A DNA stretch of 64,000 nucleotides from Bremerella alba (GTDB lineage: Bacteria > Planctomycetota > Planctomycetia > Pirellulales > Pirellulaceae), in NCBI RefSeq assembly GCF_013618625.1, contig NZ_JABRWO010000007.1, forward strand, positions 124,001 through 188,000, given 5' to 3'. The notes beneath the pieces are model-generated. The model ran no database searches, was not told the DNA's origin, and saw only the letters and a program-made list of their open reading frames with translations. Position numbers and translations under genes: made by a program. Of this stretch, positions 38,592 to 47,917 are shown in pieces; within the stretch, counting starts at the first letter, position 1, and the number at the start of each line of letters is the position of its first letter.

Positions 38592-39898
38592 AAGCTATCT
38601 GCCACCAGCATTTCGGCGTCGGGAATGCGAAGTTCGCCGGAAAGGAGTTTGGGGAGGAGGGTGTCGCGGAGTTTAGCGAGAAACGCACTTTGTTCGCTAT
38701 TGAATAGGATTTTTTCATATAGTCCCTCGACAATCCTAGCGTGCGCCTTAACGATCGGCTTTGGAGGCACAGGCAACGAGAGATTGTGAACGTGATTTCG
38801 ATTCAGCGTAGGGACTGCCGATCCAGAATTGAAATTCTCCAGATTAAGCGACTGAAGCAAGAACAGTGCGTGGTAAGGCGAGGAGTTCTTGTATTCCTTT
38901 ACCCAAAGGGTCGTGTTCAGGGGCCAAAAGTCTCGCAGCACAAGATTTACAACACCCAGCTTGCCACTCCTTCCAGTCGTAATTCCAGGTCCGTTCACTT
39001 TCGGTATGTTGTGTGTTCCATCTTGACCACTCGCAACCATCAATGGCACTTCGCCATCAATCCGCAGCCGTTGTGGCAAATCGAATCCCCTTTGAAGAAT
39101 GACCATATCTTCTAGCGTACCAGCAGTCCAAGTATCCGGAATCCAACCCATTCTGTTGTCAAATACAAACGCATCAGGAAGCAGTTTCTGAATCTCATCA
39201 GGAAGCGGTTTACGCTGAGACCCTAAAGCACGACGCGTTTCGGCTCGGGCTCGCAGCGGCTCGGGGATGGGGTTGCCGGCGGCCAAGGCATTGTCGATCA
39301 CCGGATCAAAATCAACAAACCAGCTCTTGAACAACGCCTGAGCCATCGACTCCAGCGTATCGTTCATCCGACGGTTCAACTCGATCTTGTCGTCAAGCGT
39401 GCCAAGGATGTGAGCGATTGCTTTTTGGTCGGAATGCGGTGGTATTGTAAGTTCGAAGTTGGGAATGTCTCCACACTTCAAGCTGTCGAAAACAGCTCCC
39501 ACATTTAGGAACTTTCCGACTTGCGCCCACCATTCGGGACCCTTCGTGACCCAGCGGAGGTAGCCAGGAAAAACCGCATTTGTTTTCGCACGCAGCAAAA
39601 CCAAATTTTGACCGAGTGCAAACTTCTCACCAGCTTTGACAACTGCCGTTTCACCTGGGTTGCACCGTCGCGAGAGGACAACATCGTTTGCTTGCGGATT
39701 TGCTTTCTTTGTCCATTCCACATAGTCGGCTTCTGAAATCAGCCTCGGGTCCGCGTCAAAGTCGATTCGCCCATCCTTCATTTGCGGAATTCCGATATAT
39801 GGAATTCCCTCCCCAGCGTCTGCGGGTGTCTTATGTACGCAGTCAATCAATGAAACCCCGACATCAGACAATTTGAGTCGTTGCCACTCACTTTCCAT
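38588..39898 (-). CDS. hsdS: Type I restriction-modification specificity subunit
   Basis: A 436-aa protein. The ATG at 39898 (MESEWQRLKLSDVG) is chosen because it overlaps the hsdM end by 11 bp; the open frame starts 39 bp further upstream. Two target-recognition domains are separated by conserved helices: the first ends LTIPPHSDQKAIAHILGTLDDKIELNRRMN, given here as IAHILGTLDDKIELNRR; the second ends VPPKPIVKAH with a shorter helix to FLAKLRDTLLPKLLSGEL. Each domain reads half of a bipartite recognition site, which cannot be predicted by eye. The sequence appears intact, so the system could be active. Confidence 0.95.
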   Translation of the reverse strand: MESEWQRLKLSDVGVSLIDCVHKTPADAGEGIPYIGIPQMKDGRIDFDADPRLISEADYVEWTKKANPQANDVVLSRRCNPGETAVVKAGEKFALGQNLVLLRAKTNAVFPGYLRWVTKGPEWWAQVGKFLNVGAVFDSLKCGDIPNFELTIPPHSDQKAIAHILGTLDDKIELNRRMNDTLESMAQALFKSWFVDFDPVIDNALAAGNPIPEPLRARAETRRALGSQRKPLPDEIQKLLPDAFVFDNRMGWIPDTWTAGTLEDMVILQRGFDLPQRLRIDGEVPLMVASGQDGTHNIPKVNGPGITTGRSGKLGVVNLVLRDFWPLNTTLWVKEYKNSSPYHALFLLQSLNLENFNSGSAVPTLNRNHVHNLSLPVPPKPIVKAHARIVEGLYEKILFNSEQSAFLAKLRDTLLPKLLSGELRIPDAEMLVADSL

Positions 39899-41519
39899 AG
39901 CCCAACGCCTCCAGATTCTTCCGGATCGTTTGGTCAAGCTTCTGCGTCTCTTCCATCTGCTGATACAATGTCGCCGTTAGGTCATTCATCTTGGTTTCAA
40001 ACGGGATACCGTCGTCTTCGATCGCGGCCGCGCCGACATAACGACCAGGCGTCAGGACGTAGTCGTTGGCCTGGATGTCGGCCAAGGTCGCGCTTTTGCA
40101 GAAACCGGGCTTATCCTCATACTCGCCATCTTTCGATTCGCCTCGCCAGGCGTGATACGTCCGAGCAATCTCCGAGATGTCGGCTTCGGTCAACTCTTTA
40201 TGCGTCCGGTCGACCATGGTGCCGTGGTTCCGCGCGTCGATGAACAGCGTTTCGCCAACTCGGTCTCGCTGGTTCAACTCGCTATGCCCTTTCACTTGGC
40301 GGGCCTTCTTTCTCTTGGTCAGAAACCAGAGACAGACTGGGATCTGCGTTGTGTAGAACAACTGCCCCGGCAGGGCGATCATGCAATCGACTAAGTCATT
40401 CTCGATGATCTTCTGCCGAATGGCCCCTTCGCCGCTGGTGCTGGTCGACATCGAACCGTTGGCCAGCACAAAACCGGCCACGCCGTTTTCGGATAGCTTG
40501 CTGATCATGTGCAGGATCCAGCCGTAGTTGGCGTTGCCTGCCGGGGGCACGTCGTAACCGCTCCAGCGCGGATCGTCGGTTAGTTCGTCGGCGCCACGCC
40601 ACGCTTTCAAGTTGAACGGCGGATTGGCCAGGATGTAGTCGGCCTTCAGGTCGGGGTGCTGGTCCTTAAAAAAGGTATCGGCCGGGACTTCCCCTAGGTT
40701 GGTCGAGATGCCGCGAATGGCCAGGTTCATTTTGGCCAGCTTGTAGGTCGTGCTGGTTTGTTCCTGCCCGTAGATCGAGATGTCTTTCTGGTTGCCGCTG
40801 TGGCTGGTGATGAACTTCACCGACTGGACAAACATGCCGCCACTGCCGCAGCAAGGGTCATAGATCTTGCCGCTGTACGGCTCGATCATTTCGGCCAGCA
40901 GATTGACGACGCACTTGGGCGTATAGAACTCGCCGCCCCCTTTTCCTTCAGTGGCCGCGAACTTGCCCAGAAAGTACTCGTAGACCCGCCCGACGATGTC
41001 TTGTTCCGATTCCCCCTGCTCGTCGGCAACCGTATCGATGTTGTTGATGCTGTCGATCAGGGCAGCAAGCTTGGCAACGTCGATCCCCATCCGCGAGAAA
41101 TAGTTGTCGGGCAGGGCTCCTTTGAGGGATGGATTGTTCTTTTCGACCGCATGCAGGGCGCTATCGATGCGGACGGCAATGTCGTCCTGCTTGGCCTGTT
41201 TGACGATGGTCGACCAGCGCGAGTCCTCCGGCAGGTAGAAGACGTTCTGCATGGTGTAAAACTCAACCATGTCGACATAGTTGGCTTTGCCCTGGGTGAC
41301 CAACTCAGCCCGGCGCTTCTCAAACCGGTCGCTAACGAATTTTAGGAAGATCAGCGAGAGGACGACGTGTTTGTACTCCGAGGATTCAACGCTGCCACGG
41401 AGCTTATCGGCGGTATCCCACAGGGTTTGCTCAAAAGACTTCTTCGATTTGGATTCTTTCTTCTGGGCCTTGGGAGTTTTGGGGGTGGTTGCAGTTTTGG
41501 TGGTCGATTTCTTGGCCAT
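39888..41519 (-). CDS. hsdM: Type I restriction-modification methyltransferase subunit
   Basis: A 543-aa N6-adenine methyltransferase. After a lysine/threonine-rich N-terminal tail (residues 1-28) comes the HsdM N-terminal helical domain (SFEQTLWDTADKLRGSVESS). The SAM-binding motif I is DPCCGSGGMF (221-230) and the catalytic motif IV is NPPF (299-302). It is the first gene of the operon. The promoter must lie in the 420 bp upstream, which also contain degenerate tandem repeats. With two HsdM and one HsdS it forms the modification enzyme. Confidence 0.96.
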   Translation of the reverse strand: MAKKSTTKTATTPKTPKAQKKESKSKKSFEQTLWDTADKLRGSVESSEYKHVVLSLIFLKFVSDRFEKRRAELVTQGKANYVDMVEFYTMQNVFYLPEDSRWSTIVKQAKQDDIAVRIDSALHAVEKNNPSLKGALPDNYFSRMGIDVAKLAALIDSINNIDTVADEQGESEQDIVGRVYEYFLGKFAATEGKGGGEFYTPKCVVNLLAEMIEPYSGKIYDPCCGSGGMFVQSVKFITSHSGNQKDISIYGQEQTSTTYKLAKMNLAIRGISTNLGEVPADTFFKDQHPDLKADYILANPPFNLKAWRGADELTDDPRWSGYDVPPAGNANYGWILHMISKLSENGVAGFVLANGSMSTSTSGEGAIRQKIIENDLVDCMIALPGQLFYTTQIPVCLWFLTKRKKARQVKGHSELNQRDRVGETLFIDARNHGTMVDRTHKELTEADISEIARTYHAWRGESKDGEYEDKPGFCKSATLADIQANDYVLTPGRYVGAAAIEDDGIPFETKMNDLTATLYQQMEETQKLDQTIRKNLEALGYGK

Positions 41520-41703
41520 AGATGTCTATCGAGAACTAGGTTTCAACGTCGTGTGAGTCGCAGATGAGTCTACGAAGGGTACCAGATTGGTGGTATTCTA
41601 ACACACTCAGGACGGGGTCTGCTGAGGGGATAGTAGATTGCCTGAGACTCTGGCCGAACGTGCTCTTTCAACCGATTCGATCCGCGAGCTTTTCCCAAGC
41701 AGG

Positions 41704-41820
41704 CTGTTAACCCAAGGCGGCGATAAAAGAGAGAGCGAGAGAGTTTCTCCGTCGAGAGTGGCAGCTTGTCATTAACAAATGCACGCGTGCGATCGGCAGA
41801 GAACTTTCCGCGAGAACCCA
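41704..41820 (+). repeat. Degenerate tandem units of about 66 bp upstream of hsdM
   Basis: CTGTTAACCCAAGG (41704) and the related TCATTAACAAATGC about 65 bp later each precede a similar purine-rich stretch (GAGAGCGAGAGAG; GATCGGCAGAGAAC) and a CGAGAGTGG/CGCGAG end. The same layout, with better conservation, is found at 47245-47324. The rest of 41520-41939 shows no gene. Confidence 0.5.
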
Positions 41821-41857
41821 ACAAGACGCAAGTTCATACGAGATAACCGCAAACGAA

Positions 41858-41889
41858 AAAACGCCCAGAGCTTTCACTCTCGGCGTTTT
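41858..41889 (-). terminator. Terminator after the DUF1559 gene
   Basis: Stem AAAACGCC/GGCGTTTT with an inner AGAG/CTCT stem, one C-C mismatch and a 6-nt loop. On the minus strand it is followed by TTTT and lies about 50 bp downstream of the frameshifted DUF1559 gene. Confidence 0.8.
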
Positions 41890-41939
41890 GACTTAAGAAG
41901 ATAGTTCAACTGACGGCAAGACTTCCTCTTGCATTGCGG

Positions 41940-42912
41940 TTAATACTCGCCTAATACCTTGCCATCGCTTCGTTCGCGTAAGTGACTATAGGTTGCCAGT
42001 TCAATCGTCTCTTGTAGAAACCGAACCGCTCCGTCGCACTGGACCGACATCATCCCTCCGGGATGCGTGCTACTGCCGATCCAGTCGTCCCCCCAATTGG
42101 CACCAGATCGATTGATAAGCATATTTGCGCCCGACCCCCCAAAGCTGACAATGTCGTGAGACGTTACGCCGGGATGCCATGTTTCGGCGCTGTTTGCCTT
42201 ACGGGCCCCAATCCAAAGACCACCGGAAAATTTGCAGACCTCACCTCCACAGTTCGTGACCCCCGTTTGCTCGGTGGCGCACGCCTCACCGACCAACATT
42301 GTATTGGACGTCCCATCGGTGATGTCACGGAGTCCTAGTTTGGAATCCGCCCACATTACCCCTTTTTTGTCGCGGGCCGCGTTGATACCGGCGTTGGTTT
42401 TGTAGTTTGATTTACCAAAACCTCCGCGGCGGCTATTCAGCAGCGGCATTGCATCTGAGGGACAACTTGTATGCCTCCAATCCGACTTTCGACGAGTCGA
42501 TCGGGTCGCTCAGGGTGTCGTCGTGATTCTTGTCGTACCAGTTGAAAGCAAATCCGCCCGTTTCCGTTCCAATCTGATCGTGCAAAGCACTCTGCTCAAT
42601 GAAAGGCAGGATTAGCACGTTCCAAGCAAGCCCGTTTCGATTATTTACCGAATCAACGTCGGTATTCATATCTGGATTTGTGTCAACAAACGCAGGCGGC
42701 AGAATGTTGAACGTATCGTGATAGTTGTGTATTGCCAAACCAATCTGTTTTAGATTGTTCGTACAGCTCATTCGACGTGCGGCTTCTCTTGCCTGCTGAA
42801 CGGCAGGTAGGAGCAAAGCGATCAGCACACCAATAATGGCAATGACGACTAGAAGCTCCACCAAGGTGAAGCCAAACTTCCCAGACGGAATACGTTGTAT
42901 TCGGACGTTCAT
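41940..42912 (-). pseudogene. DUF1559 prepilin-like protein, interrupted by a single-base frameshift
   Basis: The first part, from ATG at 42912, has the prepilin motif [20 protein letters not shown] and [17 protein letters not shown], and ends at a premature stop at 42433. The second frame carries the rest, from [15 protein letters not shown] to the HPGGMMSVQCDGAVRFLQ motif, ending at 41940. The frames join if one T of the TT at 42464-42465 (minus-strand AAGTTGTCCC) is removed, giving the expected EAYK-CPSD sequence of the family. Joined, the protein would be about 323 aa, a normal length. Either a real mutation or a sequencing/assembly error explains it. Confidence 0.85.
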
Positions 42913-43037
42913 AAGGATGACCTATGGAAAGACAGGATGCAGGTTGGGAGTAAACAAAATGAAGTGATGTATCGAGCGAGACAATCAGGCCCATCTTTCA
43001 GCCAGTGAGCATTTGTCTCACGGTCGTAACCCACGTG

Positions 43038-43442
43038 CTATTTGGAGACGAGATTAAAATCGTGGGTGTTTTCCCCCTCCGTTACATCGACGGTCAAAGT
43101 CGTGTCACGGTTGTATTTCGGAGGAATCGGATCGCGGTATCCCGGCGCCGGAGGTGCATCCATAACAGTTTCGATTCGAACTTTGTTGGTACCAACTTCG
43201 GCACCCATCACTCCGTCACGGTACTTGAGCTCGTAGTGCCCTTGTTCGTCCGTCTTGGCGAACGATACTTGCCCACCTTCCGATTCAAAGGAAACGGAAA
43301 CATTTGCTAGCGGCTTTTCATTCAGGGTGACGGTTCCGCTTACTTCTCCCAGGTTAGGCAGGCTGTCATCTCGACTGGCGCACCCTTCGTTGAACGTCAG
43401 CGCAAATAGAACCCAAAGGAAAAAAACTGCTGACTTCTGCAT
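43038..43442 (-). CDS. Small exported protein with carboxypeptidase regulatory-like domain
   Basis: A 134-aa protein with a signal peptide and a cysteine at residue 21 (FNEGC), a poor lipobox, so lipidation is uncertain. The mature domain (VSGTVTLNEKPLANVSVSF) is the same transthyretin-like fold as the lipoprotein at 29861. It lies 125 bp upstream of the broken DUF1559 gene on the same strand, the reverse of the usual gene order. Confidence 0.8.
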   Translation of the reverse strand: MQKSAVFFLWVLFALTFNEGCASRDDSLPNLGEVSGTVTLNEKPLANVSVSFESEGGQVSFAKTDEQGHYELKYRDGVMGAEVGTNKVRIETVMDAPPAPGYRDPIPPKYNRDTTLTVDVTEGENTHDFNLVSK

Positions 43443-43617
43443 GGAGTGGGTCTCATAACGGCAGGAAAAACAACCTTAGACCGCTAGAAGGGTACGGTCG
43501 GACGATATCATAGTACTTCAATCGGAATTACCTGTAAAGTATAGAAAACATGGAAAAACCGCCTTACCTCCGGCAAATCAGGACTAATCGCACATGGTAA
43601 GTCATATGCGAGATTTG

Positions 43618-44988
43618 CTATTCTCTTTGTCTTAGGTAATCGATCTTATCGAACGCTTTCCCACGCTGTGGATCGAGCTCAGAGCATTTCTGATATGCTT
43701 TCGCGGCCTCATCAAGTTGATCTAAATGAAAATACATCTCGCCGAGGTAGTACCATGCAACGGCAGAGTCAGGATTGATATCGATCGCTTGTTGAAACTT
43801 GGGAATGGCTGAGCGGAGTCGGTTTCGACGATAGTGCTCCAGACCTTGTTTGAGCGCCACCTGACTGCGATGAAAGCGTTCCCCAACATTTCCGTGATCG
43901 GCAAGTTTCTCGTGTAGCGAAATACTTGGATTCAGCCTCAACGCACGTTGCCAGTATGCGATGGCCTGGGTTGGGTCGTTCAACAAGAGGTAGGCATCGC
44001 CAGCAGCCTCTAAGGTAATCGCGTCAATTCGGCCTTCGGATTTCAATTTCGCCACGAGGTCGAGCACCTCTTGCGGATGCTGCTTATGGAGCGATGCTTG
44101 TAACATGGCATCGACAAACGGTTTGGCAGCGAACACGCTCGAATCGCCAATCAGGGAAAACACTTCATTACCAATGACCTCAACCCGGTCCCAGTCTTCA
44201 TCTTCGCGAGCTACTGTCAGATCGGTTACCCGAGAATTGATTCCGGTCTGAGCGTTCAGCGGAGCGACGTAGTCTGTATTGAAGTTCAGCGAAACGAGAT
44301 AGGCAGAGCGGTCCACCATTGACTTGGCCATAAAAGCGGCTCGTCGATCGCCCAGGGCATCTTGGGCGCGCTGGTCGAGAAAGTGAAACCCCAGGGAAAA
44401 CGGAATGTTTGCCAGATTTTTGCGAATCAATGGCAGCGCCTTTTCGGTATCTCCGGAGCGAACCCATAGCTTCGCCAGCTGATAATCGGCTGCCGGATAG
44501 CCCGAATTCTGCTGAAAAAGCCGGTGGGCTTGTTCCGCATCCTCCATACGAATCGCGTTGCGCCCCATGGCATACAAAGCATAGACCTGCATCGCTTGAT
44601 CTTCAGAAGTCAGCGTTGCCCCTTGCACGACCTTGCCATAGGCGACGTTGCTTTCCTCCATACGGCCAGTCCGATCGAGGCAAAACGCGAAACCGAATTG
44701 CGACTTTAGATGGGAAGGATCTTCTCGAAGCGATTGCCGAAAGGCCAACTCGGCATGGGAGTAAAATCCCTTTCCCAGCAAACCTTCACCCAAGCGATAC
44801 CATTGATCAACGCTGCCAGACTCCGCAGCAGCCGCGAGAACTTCAAGCTGTGGGATGATCGAAGGATCGGTAAGATGCTCTCTGGGCAAGAGAGGAATGG
44901 TAATGGCTGCCTCTTGCTGTAAGTAGATGCCTGCTGCCACTAGTTCGACCAACACGACGGTAACAAGAATTGTGAAAGTAATTCTCAT
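43618..44988 (-). CDS. TPR repeat protein, membrane-anchored
   Basis: A 456-aa protein with an N-terminal membrane helix (about 4-22, FTILVTVVLVELVAAGIYL) and tetratricopeptide repeats, clearest at the C-terminus (AVAWYYLGEMYFHLDQLDEAAKAYQKCSEL in the region 405-440) and near residues 60-130 and 330-365. It is probably a periplasm-facing scaffold. Its ATG overlaps the stop of the VCBS-repeat gene (ATGA), so the two are translationally coupled and probably interact. Similar VCBS/TPR pairs are common in Planctomycetes; their function is unknown. Confidence 0.85.
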   Translation of the reverse strand: MRITFTILVTVVLVELVAAGIYLQQEAAITIPLLPREHLTDPSIIPQLEVLAAAAESGSVDQWYRLGEGLLGKGFYSHAELAFRQSLREDPSHLKSQFGFAFCLDRTGRMEESNVAYGKVVQGATLTSEDQAMQVYALYAMGRNAIRMEDAEQAHRLFQQNSGYPAADYQLAKLWVRSGDTEKALPLIRKNLANIPFSLGFHFLDQRAQDALGDRRAAFMAKSMVDRSAYLVSLNFNTDYVAPLNAQTGINSRVTDLTVAREDEDWDRVEVIGNEVFSLIGDSSVFAAKPFVDAMLQASLHKQHPQEVLDLVAKLKSEGRIDAITLEAAGDAYLLLNDPTQAIAYWQRALRLNPSISLHEKLADHGNVGERFHRSQVALKQGLEHYRRNRLRSAIPKFQQAIDINPDSAVAWYYLGEMYFHLDQLDEAAKAYQKCSELDPQRGKAFDKIDYLRQRE

Positions 44989-46280
44989 GGCTTAGCCTCA
45001 AAGCGATTGAGCCAGGTGCTGATTCTCCCTAACTTTCGATGAGGGCGCCGAACATTGAAACTGCCAGCAGCAATGTCGGGCAGTCCATCACCGTCCAGGT
45101 CCCCCGCAGCAACGGTCACCAAGTGCAGTGGGTCTGCGGAAATTTGCCAAGTCTTGAAGTTTTGCTGCCCATCATTTTCCAACCAGACAATACTGGCATT
45201 ATTCGGCTCGAGCCAGTTGTTGGTTAAGCTCACCAACACAATATCCTCGTTTCCGTCGTCGTTAAGATCAGTCACAGCAGCGGCGTAAGTGCCCCCTAAC
45301 TCGGATATGCGATGAATTTCAAACTGCCAATTACCATGGTTTTCAAACCAATAGCAACCATGGTATGGCTGTGGGTAGGCATCGAAGTCTTCCAGGTTGT
45401 CTCCTGCCGGCAAAACTAGATCCAAGTCGCCATCCTGATCCAGGTCGCATTGAACCAGCCCGGCACTTCCCAGGTCAGGATTGATTGTCATCCACAGTCG
45501 TCGTTTCTTAAACTTACCCCCTCCGAGGTTCTCTAGGCCCCATAGCTCTTCTTCATCTTGGGTCACAATCGCGGCAATGTCGAGATCGCCATCCTGATCG
45601 TAGTCGCCAACCGGAACGTGAATGGTGCCAGGCCCACTCAGAAGTTCGTGATCGCGAAACCTGAAATCTCCCTGATTTTCCAGCCAGAGCACATTTCCGC
45701 GAGAGTACCCGAACACGGCAACCACAAGATCGAGATCGTCGTCTCCATCGAAGTCTCCATACTGCACGTCGGCAACACGCCGCACATCGTCGAGGATCAC
45801 ATGCCGGCGGAATTCCCCGTCAATGTTCTCAAACAATTCGACCCGGCCAATGACATGATCGTCAGGCATGATATTACCTAAAACCGAGACAATTATGTCA
45901 TTGTCGTTATCTTGATCGATATCGACGACCGTCGCGTGGGCCGGCGCGGCGACATCGGCTACCAGGGTCGATTCAATCCAGTTGCCGTCGGTATCACGTT
46001 CAACCAGAAGGACCCGACTTCCGAGGGCATCACAGACCAGCAAATCGTTCTTTCCATCTCTATTGAAGTCAACGATTTGAATATTTGTGATTTGGGGAAG
46101 GCCCGCCACGTCCGTCTGAGTGGGCTGGTACTTGAAGGGCAATTCCGAAGGACTATACGAGTCGATCTTCGAGTAGAGCTCATCAGAGTCTAGCCGAGTC
46201 CTCAGTGATGGTCCCACGAGCATGGCAACTAAAGGTATAGCAACAGCTAAGAGAATTAAGGCACTAAGACGAAACAGCAT
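44985..46280 (-). CDS. FG-GAP/VCBS repeat protein, membrane-anchored
   Basis: A 431-aa protein; the ATG at 46280 (MLFRLSALILLAVAIPLVAML, a signal anchor) is preferred over one 51 bp upstream. Seven calcium-binding-type motifs DxDxDGxxD recur: DFNRDGKNDLL, DIDQDNDNDII, DFDGDDDLDLV, DYDQDGDLDIA, DLDQDGDLDLV, DLNDDGNEDIV and DLDGDGLPDIA. They indicate an integrin-alpha-like seven-bladed propeller outside the membrane. It is the first gene of the pair with the TPR protein. Confidence 0.9.
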   Translation of the reverse strand: MLFRLSALILLAVAIPLVAMLVGPSLRTRLDSDELYSKIDSYSPSELPFKYQPTQTDVAGLPQITNIQIVDFNRDGKNDLLVCDALGSRVLLVERDTDGNWIESTLVADVAAPAHATVVDIDQDNDNDIIVSVLGNIMPDDHVIGRVELFENIDGEFRRHVILDDVRRVADVQYGDFDGDDDLDLVVAVFGYSRGNVLWLENQGDFRFRDHELLSGPGTIHVPVGDYDQDGDLDIAAIVTQDEEELWGLENLGGGKFKKRRLWMTINPDLGSAGLVQCDLDQDGDLDLVLPAGDNLEDFDAYPQPYHGCYWFENHGNWQFEIHRISELGGTYAAAVTDLNDDGNEDIVLVSLTNNWLEPNNASIVWLENDGQQNFKTWQISADPLHLVTVAAGDLDGDGLPDIAAGSFNVRRPHRKLGRISTWLNRFEAKP

Positions 46281-46616
46281 GGGAAAGATGTCGCGGCAAG
46301 AGGTCGTCCCGAAAGTATCCCACATTGCCACATCAAGGGAACTAGATGTTGAGCAGCAAAGCGAGGTGAACTATGGATTTTGGCAGATCAGCGTAGAAGT
46401 CGACAAGCCTAGAACCACACGGCCCCGACCGATTATTGGCCTCGGTGAGTTGCAGCGTGCCTATGTCATGGAGTCTTTCGATTGCATTTTACTGCCTCGG
46501 GCGGCAGAAAGGATGATAGGTCAACTGATTAGCACTGCTTAAGACAGGGACTTGAGTGCCCCTTTTCGGCAATGGGTTATACTCTGCCTATCGAGCCAGA
46601 AGTCTTCAACAGGTGC
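46281..46616. other. Intergenic region upstream of the VCBS gene
   Basis: Several short frames are open on both strands but none shows a recognisable domain or start signal. The right end borders the non-homologous tail of the recombinase remnant. Confidence 0.4.
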
Positions 46617-47018
46617 CTAATAGCATTCGGATCCGAGTCGACTCATCCTCGACGACTTCGGGCAATAGTGCCACTTGCGCACTTTGCCGCCTGGGAGTAC
46701 ACGAAGAAGATTACTTTTTTCCCAAGACTGTGCGAGCAAAGATGCACAATCGACTACCCGCCGGGAAAGTCGGTCAAGGCAATGCACGACAATCCGATCG
46801 AACCGACCGCTTTCCGCATCGTCCAGCAACCGCCTCAGTCCTGGCCGATCGAGACTCTCACCTGACTCGCCTTCGTCTTCATAATGCAATCCATCGAACG
46901 TCCAGCCCATGCTCTCCTGCGACTGGATGAACTCTCGGCAAACCTCGAATTGCGCCTGGCAGGAAGAAAAGTCGCTATTTGAACTTCGCGACTGACGAGT
47001 GTAGATGGCACACCGAAT
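46617..47018 (-). pseudogene. Serine recombinase (large resolvase type), N-terminal remnant
   Basis: The frame opens right after a TGA at 47019-47021 and reads CAIYTRQSRSSNSDFSSCQA, with the catalytic-serine context of the resolvase N-terminal domain, then YEDEGESGESLDRPGLRRLL and HCLDRLSRRVVDCASLLAQ with the conserved DRLSR. Homology stops after about residue 90, near 46740; the last 33 residues (from SWEK) do not resemble the family, and the large DNA-binding part is gone. No ATG is present before the homologous region; the first ATG is at 46910 inside it. It is the remains of a site-specific integrase of a genomic island. Confidence 0.8.
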
Positions 47019-47244
47019 TCATGTAGACGACTCGCGTGTCATGACCTCTCGCATAGTTAGGCTCAGGTCGATCTAATTTGATCTTCCAGATCATCGTTCC
47101 AAGGAGCCACGGCTTGCTCTTTGCTTTTTTTGAAAACGCTGGGATTCTATGATAGACTTGGTTCGAGAGAGATACCTCAGTGGAACCGCTCAAAACCGGG
47201 CGAGAGTTCGATAATTTACCCAAGGGCATGGATACCAGCTCTGG

Positions 47245-47324
47245 CTGTTAACCGAACGCGATCTGCAAACGGAGAGCGAGAGAACTATATCGCGAGTGGT
47301 GGCAGGTAGCCTGCTAACCGAACG
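47245..47324 (+). repeat. Tandem units of about 66 bp near the recombinase remnant
   Basis: CTGTTAACCGAACG (47245-47258) and CTGCTAACCGAACG (47311-47324) are direct repeats 66 bp apart. The unit between them contains CGGAGAGCGAGAGAACTATA and CGCGAGTGG. Related degenerate units are at 41704-41820. The remaining sequence 47019-47393 shows no gene. Confidence 0.6.
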
Positions 47325-47393
47325 TTTGACGCGCTCTCACACTTGAAACGGCAAACTCTCGTCGACGTAAATCTTTGGCCGAATTGCGGATAC

Positions 47394-47703
47394 ATCGAGC
47401 CCAAAAAAAGAGCCGACGCGGGAGTTTGGAGTAAACTCGACGGTCGGCTAATTTCGTAAAGCTCGAAGGCTCCCCGTGCAGAACCCTCTTCGTGAATGTT
47501 CTCTGTTTGGGTTTTCGCACTATCTGATTCCGGGGAACGGACTTAGCGATTCAGCGTCCCTTTCGGTCTACCCCTGAGCGAACCGAACCCTTTTCTGAAT
47601 TGCAGAGGGTTCGGCTCGGACCCCGAAAGGAACCCTTTGCGAACCGAGAACATATGCCACAGCTGGACTATCTGTTGTGACCGGCCATGGAATCTCGACG
47701 AAA
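47394..47703 (+). repeat. Composite repeat: 80-bp hairpin module joined to structured repeat copy 2
   Basis: 47394-47476 is an 80-bp module with a hairpin (GAGCCGAC..GGAGTTT..AAACTC..GTCGGCT), also found at 57615-57697. It runs at CTCCCCG (47470) into the 215-bp repeat shared with 24539 and 56017. The internal stem is GCAGAGGGTT (47602-47611) with AACCCTTTGC (47631-47640). It is the only copy in which both modules are joined. Confidence 0.85.
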
Positions 47704-47917
47704 GCAGCGTAGAGTCGTTGGAGACGATTCATCCTCTTCGACAATCAACCAGCACTTCGTGCTGTGCCCTGCTGCGATCCTGCCTCAGAAAGCAGTCGAA
47801 ACATTAATCCACGGCTGAAAATTCTCGTCAGTACATCCGTCTCTTGCCATTGAGGAGATGATCTTGGGAATTCTCAAAACCAAGCAACTACCGCGAATTT
47901 ATTTTTTGCACAGGACG

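Noticed and set aside
42433..42470. Programmed frameshift in the DUF1559 gene
   Set aside because: There is no slippery heptamer or stimulatory hairpin, and the homologue at 28850 is unbroken.
46222..46542. ORF on the plus strand opposite the start of the VCBS gene
   Set aside because: It overlaps the signal-anchor coding region of a well-supported gene and shows no domain.
47121..47309. Small ORF of 62 codons
   Set aside because: It spans the tandem units and shows no domain, start signal or homologous frame at 41704.
41704..47324. 66-bp units as integron attC sites or CRISPR
   Set aside because: Neither the RYYYAAC/GTTRRRY boxes nor inverted arms fit attC, and two degenerate units without unique spacers are not a CRISPR array.
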